NCBI RefSeq assembly: GCF_000721105.1
Contig: NZ_JOEV01000035.1
Coordinates: 1 to 64,000, forward strand
DNA: 64,000 nt
DNA from: Streptomyces cellulosae
Lineage (GTDB): Bacteria > Actinomycetota > Actinomycetes > Streptomycetales > Streptomycetaceae
Reading direction: 5' to 3'
Position 1 is the stretch's first letter; each line of letters begins with the position of its first letter. Below the pieces are notes generated by a model. The model did not search any database. It was not told the DNA's origin and saw only the letters and a list, made by a program, of their open reading frames with translations. This document shows, in pieces, positions 9,477-18,409 of the stretch. The translations under genes and the position numbers were made by a program.

Positions 9477-10487
9477 CTAGGGGCGCAGCAGCACCTTTCC
9501 GACCTTCGGGTCACCGGACCCGACCAGCTCGATGGCCTGCGGGAACTCGCCCAGCGGCAGCTCGTGCGTGACCAGCGGCAGCGGATCGAGCAGTCCGGCC
9601 CCGAAAACCCGCACGGTGTGCGCCCAGGCGTCCGGCGGTGCCCCGAAGACGGTGTGCACCTCCAGCTGCCGTACGACCAGGTCGGTCGGGTCGAGACCCT
9701 CGGCGCCCGGCGCGGGGATGCCCGTCAGGACCAGGCGCCCGCCGCGCCTGAGCAGGGAGGCTGCGGTGCGCGCGGCGGACGCGGACCCGGCGGTCTCGAT
9801 GACGACGTCGAAGTCGTCGGGGAGCGGCTGGTCCTTCGTACGGAAGTCGCTCGCCCCGAACCGCCGCGACAGTGCCTCCCGGTCGCCCCGGGTGCCCACC
9901 ACCAGCAGCTCGGCCGGGGAGCCGGCCTTCAGGAACTGCACGGCGAACATGCCCAGCGTGCCGGTGCCGACCACGGCCACCCGCTCGCCCGGCAGCGCGT
10001 TCGCCTTGATCGCGGCGGCCGCGATGCACGCGGCGGGCTCCAGCAGGGCCGCCGCCGTCAGATCGGCGTCCTCCGGCAGGACGTGCAGGAGACGCGCCGG
10101 GAGGGTGAGCGTGGTCGCCATCGCACCCGGCTGGGTGAACCCGGTCTCCTCGTACCCCGCCGTACACAGCGTCGTCTCGCCCGCGTGGCAGCGGTCGCAC
10201 ACCTGGCAGTTGCGGAAGCCCTCCCCGACGACCTTGCGCCCGACCAGGGAGGCGGGCACCCCGGAGCCGACGGCCTCGACCGTCCCGGACCACTCGTGCC
10301 CGGGGGTCAGCGGGTAACGCACGTACCCCTCGGGTCGGTTGCCCTGGTACACCTCGCGGTCGCTGCCGCAGATGCCGACGGCGTGCACGCGCACCAGGGC
10401 CTCGCCGGCCTCCGGCTGCCGGGGCGCGTGCCCGGTGAGCCGGTGCTCACCGGGTGCCTCGATGACGACGGCGGCGGAAGCGGTCAC
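9477..10487 (-). CDS. Zinc-dependent alcohol/polyol dehydrogenase (MDR family)
   Basis: 336 residues from GTG 10487, which overlaps the dehydratase stop by 4 bp (GTGA). The medium-chain dehydrogenase features are complete: catalytic zinc ligands in GICGSD and GHEW near residues 40 and 62, four cysteines for structural zinc (CQVCDRCHAGETTLC, about 90-105), and a Rossmann motif VAVVGTGTLGMFAVQ near 160. It resembles threonine/sorbitol-type dehydrogenases acting on secondary alcohols. Coupling to a sugar-acid dehydratase suggests that it oxidises a sugar or a sugar-acid intermediate in the same catabolic route. The exact substrate is not readable. Confidence 0.85.
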   Translation of the reverse strand: MTASAAVVIEAPGEHRLTGHAPRQPEAGEALVRVHAVGICGSDREVYQGNRPEGYVRYPLTPGHEWSGTVEAVGSGVPASLVGRKVVGEGFRNCQVCDRCHAGETTLCTAGYEETGFTQPGAMATTLTLPARLLHVLPEDADLTAAALLEPAACIAAAAIKANALPGERVAVVGTGTLGMFAVQFLKAGSPAELLVVGTRGDREALSRRFGASDFRTKDQPLPDDFDVVIETAGSASAARTAASLLRRGGRLVLTGIPAPGAEGLDPTDLVVRQLEVHTVFGAPPDAWAHTVRVFGAGLLDPLPLVTHELPLGEFPQAIELVGSGDPKVGKVLLRP

Positions 10488-11641
10488 TTCTTGGCCTTCG
10501 GCTTGCGCTGCTCCCAGCCCTCGGCCCACAGGTCGAATCGGGCCTGCTGCTGCGGGAACTCGGCGGCGGCGTCGGTGTCCAGCTCGACACCGAGACCGGG
10601 CTTGTCGGACAGGTGGAAGTACCCGTCGATCACCTCGGGCGCCCCCTTGACGACCTTCTTGATCTCCGCGTCCGCGAAGTCGTTGAAGTGCTCCAGGATC
10701 TTGAAGTTCGGCGAGGTGAAGCCGACCTGGAGGGAGGCGGCGGTGAGCACCGGGCCGCCGACGTTGTGCGGGGCCACCAGCATGTAGTGCGTCTCGGCGG
10801 TCGCGGCCAGCTTCCGGGTCTCCCAGATGCCGCCGATGTGACCGACGTCCGGCTGGATGATGTCGACGGCCTGGCTCTCGAACAGCTCGCGGAACTCGAT
10901 GCGATCGTGAATCCGCTCACCGGTCGCGACCGGGATGTCCACCTTGGCGGCGACCTTCTCCAGCGCCTTGAGGTTCTCCGGCGGAACGGGCTCCTCCAGC
11001 CACGCGGGCTTGAACGGAGCGAGGTCCTTGGCCAGCCGGACGGCGGTGGAGGGGGAGAAGCGGCCGTGCATCTCCAGCATCAGCTCGGCGTCCGGGCCGA
11101 TCGCGTCCCGCACGGCCTCGATCAGCGAGACGGCGTACAGGCTCTGCTGGTGGTCCAGCTCGAAGTGCCCGGTGCCGAAGGGGTCGATCTTGAGCGCCTT
11201 GTAGCCGCGCTCCATGACCCCCTTGGCGGCCTTGTGGTAGGCCTCCGGCGTCCGCTCGGTCGTGTACCAGCCGTTGGCGTACGCCTTGACCTTGTCGGTC
11301 ACCTTGCCGCCGAGCAGCTGCCAGACCGGCACGCCGAGGGCCTTGCCCTTGATGTCCCAGCAGGCCATCTCGATGACGGCGATACCGGACATCACGATCT
11401 CGCCAGCCCGCCCGTAGTCGCCGTACTTCATACGCCGGACGAGGTCTTCCGTGGCGAACGGGTCGGAGCCCAGAATGTGATTGGCCTCGGCCTCCCGCAG
11501 ATAGCCGATCAGCGCGTCGGTGTGGCCCAACATGCGGGTCTCTCCGACACCCGTGATGCCCTCGTCGGTGTGCACCAGGACGTAGGTCAGGTTGCGCCAC
11601 GGCGTACCGACCACGTGCGTGCTGATTCCGGTGATGCGCAC
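10484..11641 (-). CDS. Enolase-superfamily sugar-acid dehydratase (galactonate dehydratase-like)
   Basis: 385 residues from GTG 11641, with GAAGGG upstream. It is a mandelate racemase/muconate lactonising family protein: N-terminal capping domain, then a barrel with KALKIDPFG (second-strand lysine), LMLEMHGRF and WLEEPVPPEN (metal ligands), ATGERI (third metal ligand), QPDVGHIGG and a His in APHNVGGP. This set fits an acid-sugar dehydratase of the galactonate, gluconate or arabinonate class giving a 2-keto-3-deoxy sugar acid. It heads an operon with the zinc dehydrogenase, and its start lies 17 bp from a 25-nt element shared with an orphan sugar-binding-protein gene. Confidence 0.85.
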   Translation of the reverse strand: MRITGISTHVVGTPWRNLTYVLVHTDEGITGVGETRMLGHTDALIGYLREAEANHILGSDPFATEDLVRRMKYGDYGRAGEIVMSGIAVIEMACWDIKGKALGVPVWQLLGGKVTDKVKAYANGWYTTERTPEAYHKAAKGVMERGYKALKIDPFGTGHFELDHQQSLYAVSLIEAVRDAIGPDAELMLEMHGRFSPSTAVRLAKDLAPFKPAWLEEPVPPENLKALEKVAAKVDIPVATGERIHDRIEFRELFESQAVDIIQPDVGHIGGIWETRKLAATAETHYMLVAPHNVGGPVLTAASLQVGFTSPNFKILEHFNDFADAEIKKVVKGAPEVIDGYFHLSDKPGLGVELDTDAAAEFPQQQARFDLWAEGWEQRKPKAKK

Positions 11642-11657
11642 GGAAGTAACCCTTCGG

Positions 11658-11682
11658 ATGTTCGATATTTCGTCACACGTTC
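11658..11682 (-). promoter_or_regulatory. 25-nt conserved element upstream of the dehydratase operon
   Basis: This 25-mer, beginning GAACGTGTGACGAAAT on the minus strand, is identical to 23941-23965 on the plus strand. Both copies precede a sugar-related gene in the same orientation, and the match continues loosely (NNGAAGG). It contains TTCGATATTTCG, operator-like for an IclR- or GntR-type regulator, but no family can be assigned. Confidence 0.65.
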
Positions 11683-11893
11683 GAAATGCTGGGCAGACAG
11701 TAAGGACCGCGCGAGCGGGGTGTCAATGGGTCGAACAGGTAACGGCTTCGACTTTCGGCGACCTTTCGGGAGTCGGAAGTCGGCGGTGTGTGACAGGTCA
11801 CTCGAGTCACCGCATAGTATGGCCGGTTTCCCACACAACATTCACAGGCGGGCCTGGGAACGTGACAGTCCGGGTCCTTAGTCTTCCCGCGTC

Positions 11894-12835
11894 ATGGACT
11901 ACTGCCACCCGTGCCGAAGGCACCTCAACGGCGCCCTCGCCTGCCCGGGGTGCGGCGCACCTGCGGGACAGCCCCCCGCGTATCCGCCCGCCGCGTACGA
12001 GCCGGAGCCCTACGCGCGGGACGCGTCGGCGCACGAGGCGCCCGGCCGCTCGGACGATCGAGGCGTCCATGGTGGGGGCGGTCATGACATTGAAGGCGGT
12101 CATGACGTTCAAGGCGTCCATGACGTTCGGGGCGGTCATGACGTTCGAGGCGTCCATGACGTTCGAGGCGGTCATGACGTTCGAGGCGGTCATGACGTTC
12201 GAGGTGGTCATGGCGACCACGCCGCCGAGGGCGGCGAGCCCCAGGGGCGAGCCGCGCGCCGCCGTGAGCAGGGCCTGGGTGGCCGGAGGGGCTCCGGAGG
12301 CACGGCTGCCGCACCCGGCGAGAGTCGTCGCGACCGCAAAGCCTCGGCCCACCGGCGGCGCCGCAGGCGCGTGTTGCTGATCACCGTCGGCTTCGCCCTG
12401 GCGGCGGGCGGCCTGAGCCTGGCCGAACTCGGCGTGGACGCGCCGGGGTTCTCGTCCCCCCGCGACCCCGCCGTGGCCGGGGGAGAGTCGTCCGAGGTCG
12501 ACGGGTCTGCGTCGGAGCCGAGCGCGTCCGCGCGGCCGCTGGAGGGCAGGGCGGACGAGGTCGGGGACAGGTCCTCCGCCTCCTCGAGCCCGTCCGCCTC
12601 CCCGAGCCGGTCCGCCTCCCCGTCGGCATCGGAGCCCTCGAAAAACGACGAGGCCGCCCGGACCCCGGACGGGGAAGCCCAGCCGGCCACCCGCCCCGGC
12701 TCCTCCGGGGCGACCTCCGGACCGACGACCCCGTCGGACTCGGACGCGGACTCCACTCCGACCGCCGGCCCGACCGAGTCCCCGAAGCCGTCGCCATCGG
12801 AAACGTGCACGCGCTTCCTGTGGTGGTGTTCGTAG
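11894..12835 (+). CDS. Zinc-ribbon, single-pass membrane protein with HDVRGG repeats
   Basis: 313 residues. The N-terminus has a compact zinc ribbon (C4, C7, C17, C20 in MDYCHPC...CPGCG). It is followed by a His/Asp-rich tandem repeat (about residues 64-105, HDVRGG), an Arg-rich cluster, one membrane segment (about 160-180, VLLITVGFALAAGG) and a Ser/Pro/Asp/Glu-rich extracellular tail ending CTRFLWWCS. No enzymatic motif is present. The architecture suggests a cytoplasmic metal-binding head anchored to the membrane, with an unstructured wall-spanning tail. The function is unknown, and no Shine-Dalgarno is obvious before the ATG. Confidence 0.7.
   Translation: MDYCHPCRRHLNGALACPGCGAPAGQPPAYPPAAYEPEPYARDASAHEAPGRSDDRGVHGGGGHDIEGGHDVQGVHDVRGGHDVRGVHDVRGGHDVRGGHDVRGGHGDHAAEGGEPQGRAARRREQGLGGRRGSGGTAAAPGESRRDRKASAHRRRRRRVLLITVGFALAAGGLSLAELGVDAPGFSSPRDPAVAGGESSEVDGSASEPSASARPLEGRADEVGDRSSASSSPSASPSRSASPSASEPSKNDEAARTPDGEAQPATRPGSSGATSGPTTPSDSDADSTPTAGPTESPKPSPSETCTRFLWWCS
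12083..12208 (+). repeat. Seven 18-bp tandem repeats within the zinc-ribbon protein
   Basis: Seven consecutive units beginning CATGACGTTCGAGGCG, with one to three differences among them, encode HDVRGG/HDVRGV. The array is in frame and nearly homogeneous, so it probably varies in copy number between strains. Confidence 0.93.
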
Positions 12836-12909
12836 ACCTCCGGTCGCGCGGACCGCTCCGCGTCTGATCCCGCCGAGCGTGCGTCCTGTGAGCCGTTGAG
12901 CGGGTGGCG

Positions 12910-12937
12910 GCCGTCCTGGACGGCCGTCCAGGACGGC
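12910..12937. terminator. 28-bp perfect palindrome downstream of the zinc-ribbon gene
   Basis: The sequence is self-complementary over 28 bp with a GGCC centre, 75 bp after the stop codon. It can act as a hairpin terminator. Around it, 12836-13128 holds no credible gene. Confidence 0.55.
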
Positions 12938-13128
12938 GCGGCCGACGTCCCGGACCTCCGCACATCGGCCGGCACGGCTTCGGGTTCGGCGCGTTCCCGC
13001 CGTACGGGCCGTCGTCGGGGCGCCGATCGGTGCGGGCGCCTCGGTCGCCCACAGGCCTCTGACCAGGGCAGATGTGGCTTGGCCGCAGGTGCGTTACGGA
13101 ACCGTGACGAGCTTCCGCTGCAGCCCCC

Positions 13129-13159
13129 TTGACCGCGATGAATTGTTAGCGCTCACAAT
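13129..13159 (+). promoter_or_regulatory. Promoter with overlapping LacI-type operator
   Basis: TTGACC (13129-13134) and CACAAT (13154-13159) form a promoter with a 19-bp spacer. Inside it lies TTGTTAGCGCTCACAA (13143-13158), a nearly perfect palindrome around a central CG, the classic LacI/GalR-family operator form. The LacI-family gene starts 190 bp downstream, so autoregulation and control of the following transporter genes are likely. The remainder of 13160-13350 shows no gene. Confidence 0.72.
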
Positions 13160-13350
13160 GACCTCCGCATTCACCAGTCAACATCCGACGCGAACACGGG
13201 GGTTATGAGCGTCGTGCCCTTCATGCCCCAACCCCTCTTCTCTCCCCGTGCCGTTGGACTCGCCGGACTCCCGGCGTGAAACCGGCGGCGCGGGACCAGC
13301 CATCCGCATCACAGAACTTATCGGCAGGCGAGCGCCAAGGAGGTGCGGCC

Positions 13351-14397
13351 GTGACCCACACGAAGCTTCGGCCGCCCACCATGGCCGACGTGGCGCGCCT
13401 GGCCGGCGTGTCCCACCAGACCGTGTCCCGCGTGCTGGGGAACCACCCCAATGTGCGGGAGGAGACACGGGCCCGGGTGCTGCGGGCGATCGAGGAGATG
13501 GGCTATCGCCGCAACTCCTCCGCGCGGGCCCTGGTGACCCGGCGTACCCGGACGCTGGGCGTGGTCGCCTCCGACACCACCCTCTACGGGCCGGCCAGCA
13601 CGCTGTTCGCGCTCGAGGAGGCGGCGCGTGCCGAGGGCTATATCGTCTCGACGGTCAGTCTGCGCAAACTGACCGTGGAGGAGCTGTCCGAGGCCCTCGA
13701 CCACCTCAGCGAGGGAGGGGTCGAAGGAGTGGTCGCCATCGCTCCGCAGCGGTCGGCGGTGGACGCTCTGGCCGAACTCCGCCACCCGTTCCCCGTGGTG
13801 ATCGTGGGCAGCGGGCCGGGAGTGGACATCCCCAGCGTCAGTGTGGACCAGCACCTCGGGGGACGGCTGGCCACCGGTCATCTGCTGGCCGCCGGGCACC
13901 GCACGGTCTGGCATCTCGCCGGGCCCGAGGACTGGCAGGAGGCGGCCGACCGGGCCGCCGGCTGGCGGGAGACCCTCGAAGCGGAGGGTCTCGAGCCGCC
14001 GATGCTGCTGCGGGGGGACTGGAGTCCGCTGTCGGGCTACCGTGCGGGCCAGGAACTGGCCGGCTGGGTGGGCCGGGGGCTGACCGCGGTCTTCGTCGCC
14101 AACGACCAGATGGCGCTGGGAGTGCTGCGGGCCCTGCGTGAGGCGGGGGTCCGAACTCCCCAGGACGTCGCGGTGGTCGGCTTCGACGACATCCCGGAGT
14201 CGGAGTTCTTCGCTCCGCCGCTCACCACCGTCCGGCAGGACTTCTCGGCGGTGGGCAGGCGAGGCATCGCACTGCTCCTGGATCTGATCGAGGGCCGGCC
14301 CCCCGCCGTCACGTCCCGGATCGCGATCGAACCTCAACTCGTCGTGCGCGCCAGTACGTTCCCGCACACCGCCCAATCGGAGTGCGTACCCCTCTGA
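13351..14397 (+). CDS. LacI-family transcriptional regulator
   Basis: 348 residues from GTG 13351 with a perfect AAGGAGG eight bases upstream. The N-terminal helix-turn-helix is TMADVARLAGVSHQTVSRVLGNHPNV, followed by the hinge (YRRNSSARALVTRRT) and a periplasmic-binding-protein-like sugar-sensing domain (GVVASDTTLYGPA; FVANDQMALGVLRAL; VAVVGFDDIPESEFFAPPLTT). It is followed on the same strand by a complete YtfQRT-like transporter and should repress it until an inducing sugar binds. The operator-like palindrome at 13143-13158 is the likely target. Confidence 0.93.
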   Translation: MTHTKLRPPTMADVARLAGVSHQTVSRVLGNHPNVREETRARVLRAIEEMGYRRNSSARALVTRRTRTLGVVASDTTLYGPASTLFALEEAARAEGYIVSTVSLRKLTVEELSEALDHLSEGGVEGVVAIAPQRSAVDALAELRHPFPVVIVGSGPGVDIPSVSVDQHLGGRLATGHLLAAGHRTVWHLAGPEDWQEAADRAAGWRETLEAEGLEPPMLLRGDWSPLSGYRAGQELAGWVGRGLTAVFVANDQMALGVLRALREAGVRTPQDVAVVGFDDIPESEFFAPPLTTVRQDFSAVGRRGIALLLDLIEGRPPAVTSRIAIEPQLVVRASTFPHTAQSECVPL

Positions 14398-14532
14398 CCG
14401 ACCGATCGGACGCACCTGCCCAGCGGTGTGGCCGATATGCCGAACGATGATCGACAGGCTGGACGCAGTGTGGCCGGTCCCATCGAGTACCAGCAGGTCC
14501 GTACCTGGACCGGCTCTTCAAAGGAGAAGAAC

Positions 14533-15540
14533 ATGCTCAACAGAAGAAACTTCCTCACCGCGGCGGTCGGCGTGGCAGCCGCGGGCGGCCTCGCGGCCTG
14601 CGCCAAGAAGGACGACAGTTCCACCGGCTCCACCTCCGCGGGCGGCACCAAGGCGATCACGCTCGGCTTCTCCCAGGTCGGCTCGGAGAGCGGTTGGCGC
14701 AGCGCCAACACCACCTCGGTGAAGGACGCGGCCAAGAAGGCGGGCTACAACCTCAAGTTCTCCGACGCCCAGCAGAAGCAGGAGAACCAGATCTCCGCGA
14801 TCCGCAACTACATCGCGCAGAAGGTCGACGTCATCGCCTTCTCGCCGGTGGTCGTCACCGGCTGGGACGCGGTGCTCAAGGAGGCCAAGGCCGCGAAGAT
14901 CCCGGTGGTCCTCACCGACCGTTCCGTGGAGACCTCCGACGACTCCCTGTACGTCACGCTGGTCGGCTCCGACTTCACCGACGAGGGCCGCCGTGCCGCC
15001 AGGATTCTCGAGAAGGTCCTGACGAAGGCCGGCCACAAGGGCGCGGTGAAGATCGCCCAGCTGGAGGGCACCACCGGCGCCGCCCCGGCGATCGAGCGCG
15101 CCAAGGGCTTCAAGGAGATCATGGACGCCGAGCACAAGGACGACTGGAAGATCGTCGTCAGCCAGACCGGTGACTTCACCCGTGCCGGCGGCAAGCAGGT
15201 CATGGCGGCCTTCCTGCAGTCCAACCCGGACGTCAACGTGCTCTTCGCGCACAACGACGACATGGCCATCGGCGCCATCCAGTCCATCGAGGCGGCGGGC
15301 AAGAAGCCCGGCAAGGACATCCTGATCGTCTCGATCGACGGCGTGAAGGACGGCTTCGTGGCCATGTCCGAGGGAAAGATCAACGCCATCGTCGAGTGCA
15401 ACCCGCTGCTCGGCCCTCAGCTGATGGACGTCGTGAAGAAGGTCAAGGACGGCGTGGCGGTCGAGCGCTGGATCAAGACCAAGGAGGGCGACTTCATGCA
15501 GGACCAGGCCAAGGCCGCGCTCCCGAGCCGCAAGTACTGA
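14533..15540 (+). CDS. Sugar-binding lipoprotein (YtfQ-like)
   Basis: 335 residues from the ATG at 14533 with AAGGAG six bases before it. A lipoprotein signal ends at LAAC|AK near residue 22 and has an NRRNF arginine pair, so export may be by Tat. The type 1 periplasmic-binding fold shows ITLGFSQVGSESGWR, QVDVIAFSPVV-like sequence, VLTDRSVE and FAHNDDMAIGAIQSIE. These match YtfQ, the galactofuranose-binding protein of the E. coli YtfQRT-YjfF system, and the downstream ATPase plus two permeases match the rest. The real substrate may be another furanose or pentose such as arabinofuranose. Confidence 0.9.
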   Translation: MLNRRNFLTAAVGVAAAGGLAACAKKDDSSTGSTSAGGTKAITLGFSQVGSESGWRSANTTSVKDAAKKAGYNLKFSDAQQKQENQISAIRNYIAQKVDVIAFSPVVVTGWDAVLKEAKAAKIPVVLTDRSVETSDDSLYVTLVGSDFTDEGRRAARILEKVLTKAGHKGAVKIAQLEGTTGAAPAIERAKGFKEIMDAEHKDDWKIVVSQTGDFTRAGGKQVMAAFLQSNPDVNVLFAHNDDMAIGAIQSIEAAGKKPGKDILIVSIDGVKDGFVAMSEGKINAIVECNPLLGPQLMDVVKKVKDGVAVERWIKTKEGDFMQDQAKAALPSRKY

Positions 15541-15565
15541 CCGACGCACCACTGGCAGGGAGCCT

Positions 15566-15593
15566 CCGGCCGACCGCTGTCCCGGTCGGCCGG
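15566..15593 (+). terminator. Intercistronic hairpin between binding-protein and ATPase genes
   Basis: An 11-bp perfect stem (15566-15576 with 15583-15593) and 6-nt loop lie 26 bp after the binding-protein stop, in a 233-bp gap. Such hairpins usually stabilise or attenuate so that more binding protein than membrane components is made. Confidence 0.6.
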
Positions 15594-15773
15594 GCCCTGT
15601 GGGCCTGCGGCGGTCCGGTCTCAGGAGGAGCACCGCCGCGACTCCGCCCCGGGTGAGGGGCTTCCAGACCGAAAGCCGTGGTCCACGAACCGACCCCTTG
15701 CGGGGCGCCATCAACCTGACACGCAATGAATTCACCCACCGGACAAAGCCGGTGGTCCCTCGCTAGGAGACTT

Positions 15774-17306
15774 ATGGCAGAGCCGCGGCCCGTCCTGGAG
15801 ATGACGGGCATAGTCAAGGAGTTTCCGGGGGTACGGGCTCTGTCGGACGTCGACTTCCGGCTCTTCCCCGGAGAGATCCACGCCCTGATGGGCGAGAACG
15901 GGGCGGGCAAGTCCACCCTCATCAAGGTGCTCACGGGGGTCTACTCCCTGGACGGCGGCACCATCACGCTGGACGGCCGGTCCGTACGGATCGCCAGCCC
16001 GCTGCAGGCGCAGCAGGCCGGCATCAGCACGGTCTACCAGGAAGTCAACCTCTGTCCGAACCTGTCGGTGGCGGAGAACATCTTCATCGGGCGTGAACCG
16101 ACCCGCCTGGGCCGCATCCAGTGGAAGCAGCTGCGCCGACGGGCCGCGGAGCTGGTGGACCGGCTCGGACTCGACATCGACGTCAGTGCCCCGCTGTCCT
16201 CGTACCCGCTGGCCGTGCAGCAACTGGTCGCGATCGTCAGGTCGCTGGGCACCGGTGACGGCGAGGGGCCGGGCACCAAGGTGCTGGTCCTCGACGAGCC
16301 GACCTCCAGCCTCGACCGCGACGAGGTCCTCCAACTGTTCGCCCTCATGCGGCGGTTGAAGGACGAGGGCGTCGCGATCCTGTTCGTCTCGCACTTCCTC
16401 GACCAGATCTACGAGGTCTGCGACCGGATGACCGTGCTGCGCAACGGCACCCTCGTCGGTGAGCACATGGTGCGCGACCTCGACCAGGTCGGGCTCGTCC
16501 AGCTCATGCTCGGCAAGGCCATGGGCCAGCTGGACGAGCTCCACGAACACCAGCTGCGCTCCGACGTCGGCGAGACGCTGCTGCGGGCGGACGGCCTGGG
16601 CAGGACCGGCGGCATCGCCCCGTTCGACCTGGAGATCAAGAAGGGCGAGGTGATCGGGCTCGCCGGCCTGCTCGGATCGGGCCGCACCGAACTCGCCCGG
16701 CTGCTCTTCGGCGCCGACCAGCCGGATGCCGGCAAGGTGTCCATCGGCGGCAAGCAGGTCTCGATGAGCGCCCCGAACGACGCCATCGGCGCCGGTGTCG
16801 CGTTCTGCTCCGAGAACCGCAAGAGCGAGGGCCTGGTGCCCGATCTGACGGTGCGCGAGAACATCATTCTGGCCCTGCAGGCCTCACGTGGCTGGACCCG
16901 GCCCATCCCGGTCTCCCAGCGCGACGAACTGGTCGCCAAGTACATCAAGGCGCTGGACATCCGCCCCGCCAACCCCGAGGCCAGGGTCGGCCAGCTCAGC
17001 GGCGGCAACCAGCAGAAGGTGCTGCTGGCCCGCTGGCTGATCACCCAGCCGAAGCTGCTGATCCTGGACGAGCCGACGCGCGGCATCGACATCGGCGCGA
17101 AGGCGGAGATCCAGAAGCTCGTCGTCTCCCTCTCCGAGGACGGCATGTCCGTCCTGTACATCGCGGCGGAGCTGGAGGAGGTCCTCCGGCTCAGTCACAC
17201 CATCGGAGTGCTGCGCGACCGCCGGCTGGTGGCGCAGATCGCCAACGGGCCCGAGATCACCACGAGCCGGATCCTGGAGACCATCGCGAGCGGAGAGCAC
17301 CAGTGA
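15774..17306 (+). CDS. Sugar ABC transporter ATP-binding protein (YtfR-like)
   Basis: 510 residues from the ATG at 15774, with AGGAG upstream; an in-frame ATG 48 bp earlier lacks one. It is a tandem ABC protein: Walker [10 protein letters not shown] near residues 41-49, QQLVAIVRSL and LVLDEPTSSLD in the first half; degenerate Walker [24 protein letters not shown] and [11 protein letters not shown] in the second half. The second half carries the strong signature, as in other CUT2 ATPases. The stop overlaps the next permease start by 4 bp (GTGA). Confidence 0.93.
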   Translation: MAEPRPVLEMTGIVKEFPGVRALSDVDFRLFPGEIHALMGENGAGKSTLIKVLTGVYSLDGGTITLDGRSVRIASPLQAQQAGISTVYQEVNLCPNLSVAENIFIGREPTRLGRIQWKQLRRRAAELVDRLGLDIDVSAPLSSYPLAVQQLVAIVRSLGTGDGEGPGTKVLVLDEPTSSLDRDEVLQLFALMRRLKDEGVAILFVSHFLDQIYEVCDRMTVLRNGTLVGEHMVRDLDQVGLVQLMLGKAMGQLDELHEHQLRSDVGETLLRADGLGRTGGIAPFDLEIKKGEVIGLAGLLGSGRTELARLLFGADQPDAGKVSIGGKQVSMSAPNDAIGAGVAFCSENRKSEGLVPDLTVRENIILALQASRGWTRPIPVSQRDELVAKYIKALDIRPANPEARVGQLSGGNQQKVLLARWLITQPKLLILDEPTRGIDIGAKAEIQKLVVSLSEDGMSVLYIAAELEEVLRLSHTIGVLRDRRLVAQIANGPEITTSRILETIASGEHQ

Positions 17307-18409
17307 CCACCCCTTCGACCACCTCGTCCCGGTGGCGAGCGCTGACCCGCCATCACCTGTTCTGGCCGGTGGCGGTCCTCGTCCTCCTGCTGCTCGTCAA
17401 CGTTCCCTTCACGCCCGACTTCTTCTCGATCAAGATGGCGGACGGCCACCTCTACGGCAGCCTCGTCTCGATCGTGCTGTTCGGATCGCCCCTCATCCTG
17501 GTGGCGGTCGGTATGACCCTGGTCATCGCCACCGGCGGCATCGACCTCTCCGTCGGCGCCGTGGTCGCCATCACCGGAGCGCTGGCCTGTTCCTACATCA
17601 GCGACCAGTCCGACCAGAGCGCCCTGTCCGGGGTGCTGCTCGCCATGGGTCTGGGGCTGCTGGCAGCGGTCGTCTGCGGCCTGTGGAACGGCTTCCTGGT
17701 CGCCAGGATGGGAATCCAGCCGATCATCGCCACCCTGATCATCATGGTCGCCGGGCGCGGTGTCGCGCAGCTGATCACCGACGGCCAGATCATCACCATC
17801 AACAGCAGCCCGTACAAGCTGATCGGCGGCGGCTACTGGCTGACGCTGCCGTTCTCGATCTTCGTGGTGGCCGCGGTCGTGGCCGTCACGGTGGTGCTGA
17901 CCCGCCGCACGGCTCTGGGGCTGCTGGTCGAGGCGGTCGGCGGCAACGCCGAAGCCAGCCGCCTGGTCGGCATCAGGTCCCGCCGCATCAAGATCATGGT
18001 CTACATGTTCTGCGCGCTGTGCGCGGGCATCGCGGGCCTGATGATCAGCTCCAACACCTCGGCCGCCGACGGCAACAACGCCGGCCTGTGGATCGAACTC
18101 GACGCGATCCTCGCCGTGGTGATCGGCGGCACCTCACTGCTGGGCGGCCGGTTCTCCGTCGGCGGCACGGTCATCGGCGCCCTCGTCATCCAGACCCTGA
18201 CCACCACGATCTACACGATCGGCGTGCCCACCCAGACCAACCTGGTCTTCAAGGCGGCCGTCGTGATCGCCGTCTGCCTGATGCAGTCCCCGAAGTTCCG
18301 CGCCAAGGTCTTCGGTGCCAGGTTCGGCGCGAAGGGAAGCACCACGCCGGCCGCGGCCCCGGCGGACACCGCGGCGACCGAGGCCGCTCCCAAGATGGAG
18401 GTGTCGTGA
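17303..18409 (+). CDS. Sugar ABC transporter permease (YtfT-like)
   Basis: 368 residues from GTG 17303, overlapping the ATPase stop. BPD_transp_2 family with multiple hydrophobic helices and the signature ATGGIDLSVGAVV near residue 75. The C-terminal 30 residues are Ala/Lys-rich and cytoplasmic. It pairs with the second permease encoded immediately downstream (TGATG overlap), so the channel is probably a heterodimer, as in the YtfT/YjfF pair. Confidence 0.92.
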   Translation: MTTPSTTSSRWRALTRHHLFWPVAVLVLLLLVNVPFTPDFFSIKMADGHLYGSLVSIVLFGSPLILVAVGMTLVIATGGIDLSVGAVVAITGALACSYISDQSDQSALSGVLLAMGLGLLAAVVCGLWNGFLVARMGIQPIIATLIIMVAGRGVAQLITDGQIITINSSPYKLIGGGYWLTLPFSIFVVAAVVAVTVVLTRRTALGLLVEAVGGNAEASRLVGIRSRRIKIMVYMFCALCAGIAGLMISSNTSAADGNNAGLWIELDAILAVVIGGTSLLGGRFSVGGTVIGALVIQTLTTTIYTIGVPTQTNLVFKAAVVIAVCLMQSPKFRAKVFGARFGAKGSTTPAAAPADTAATEAAPKMEVS

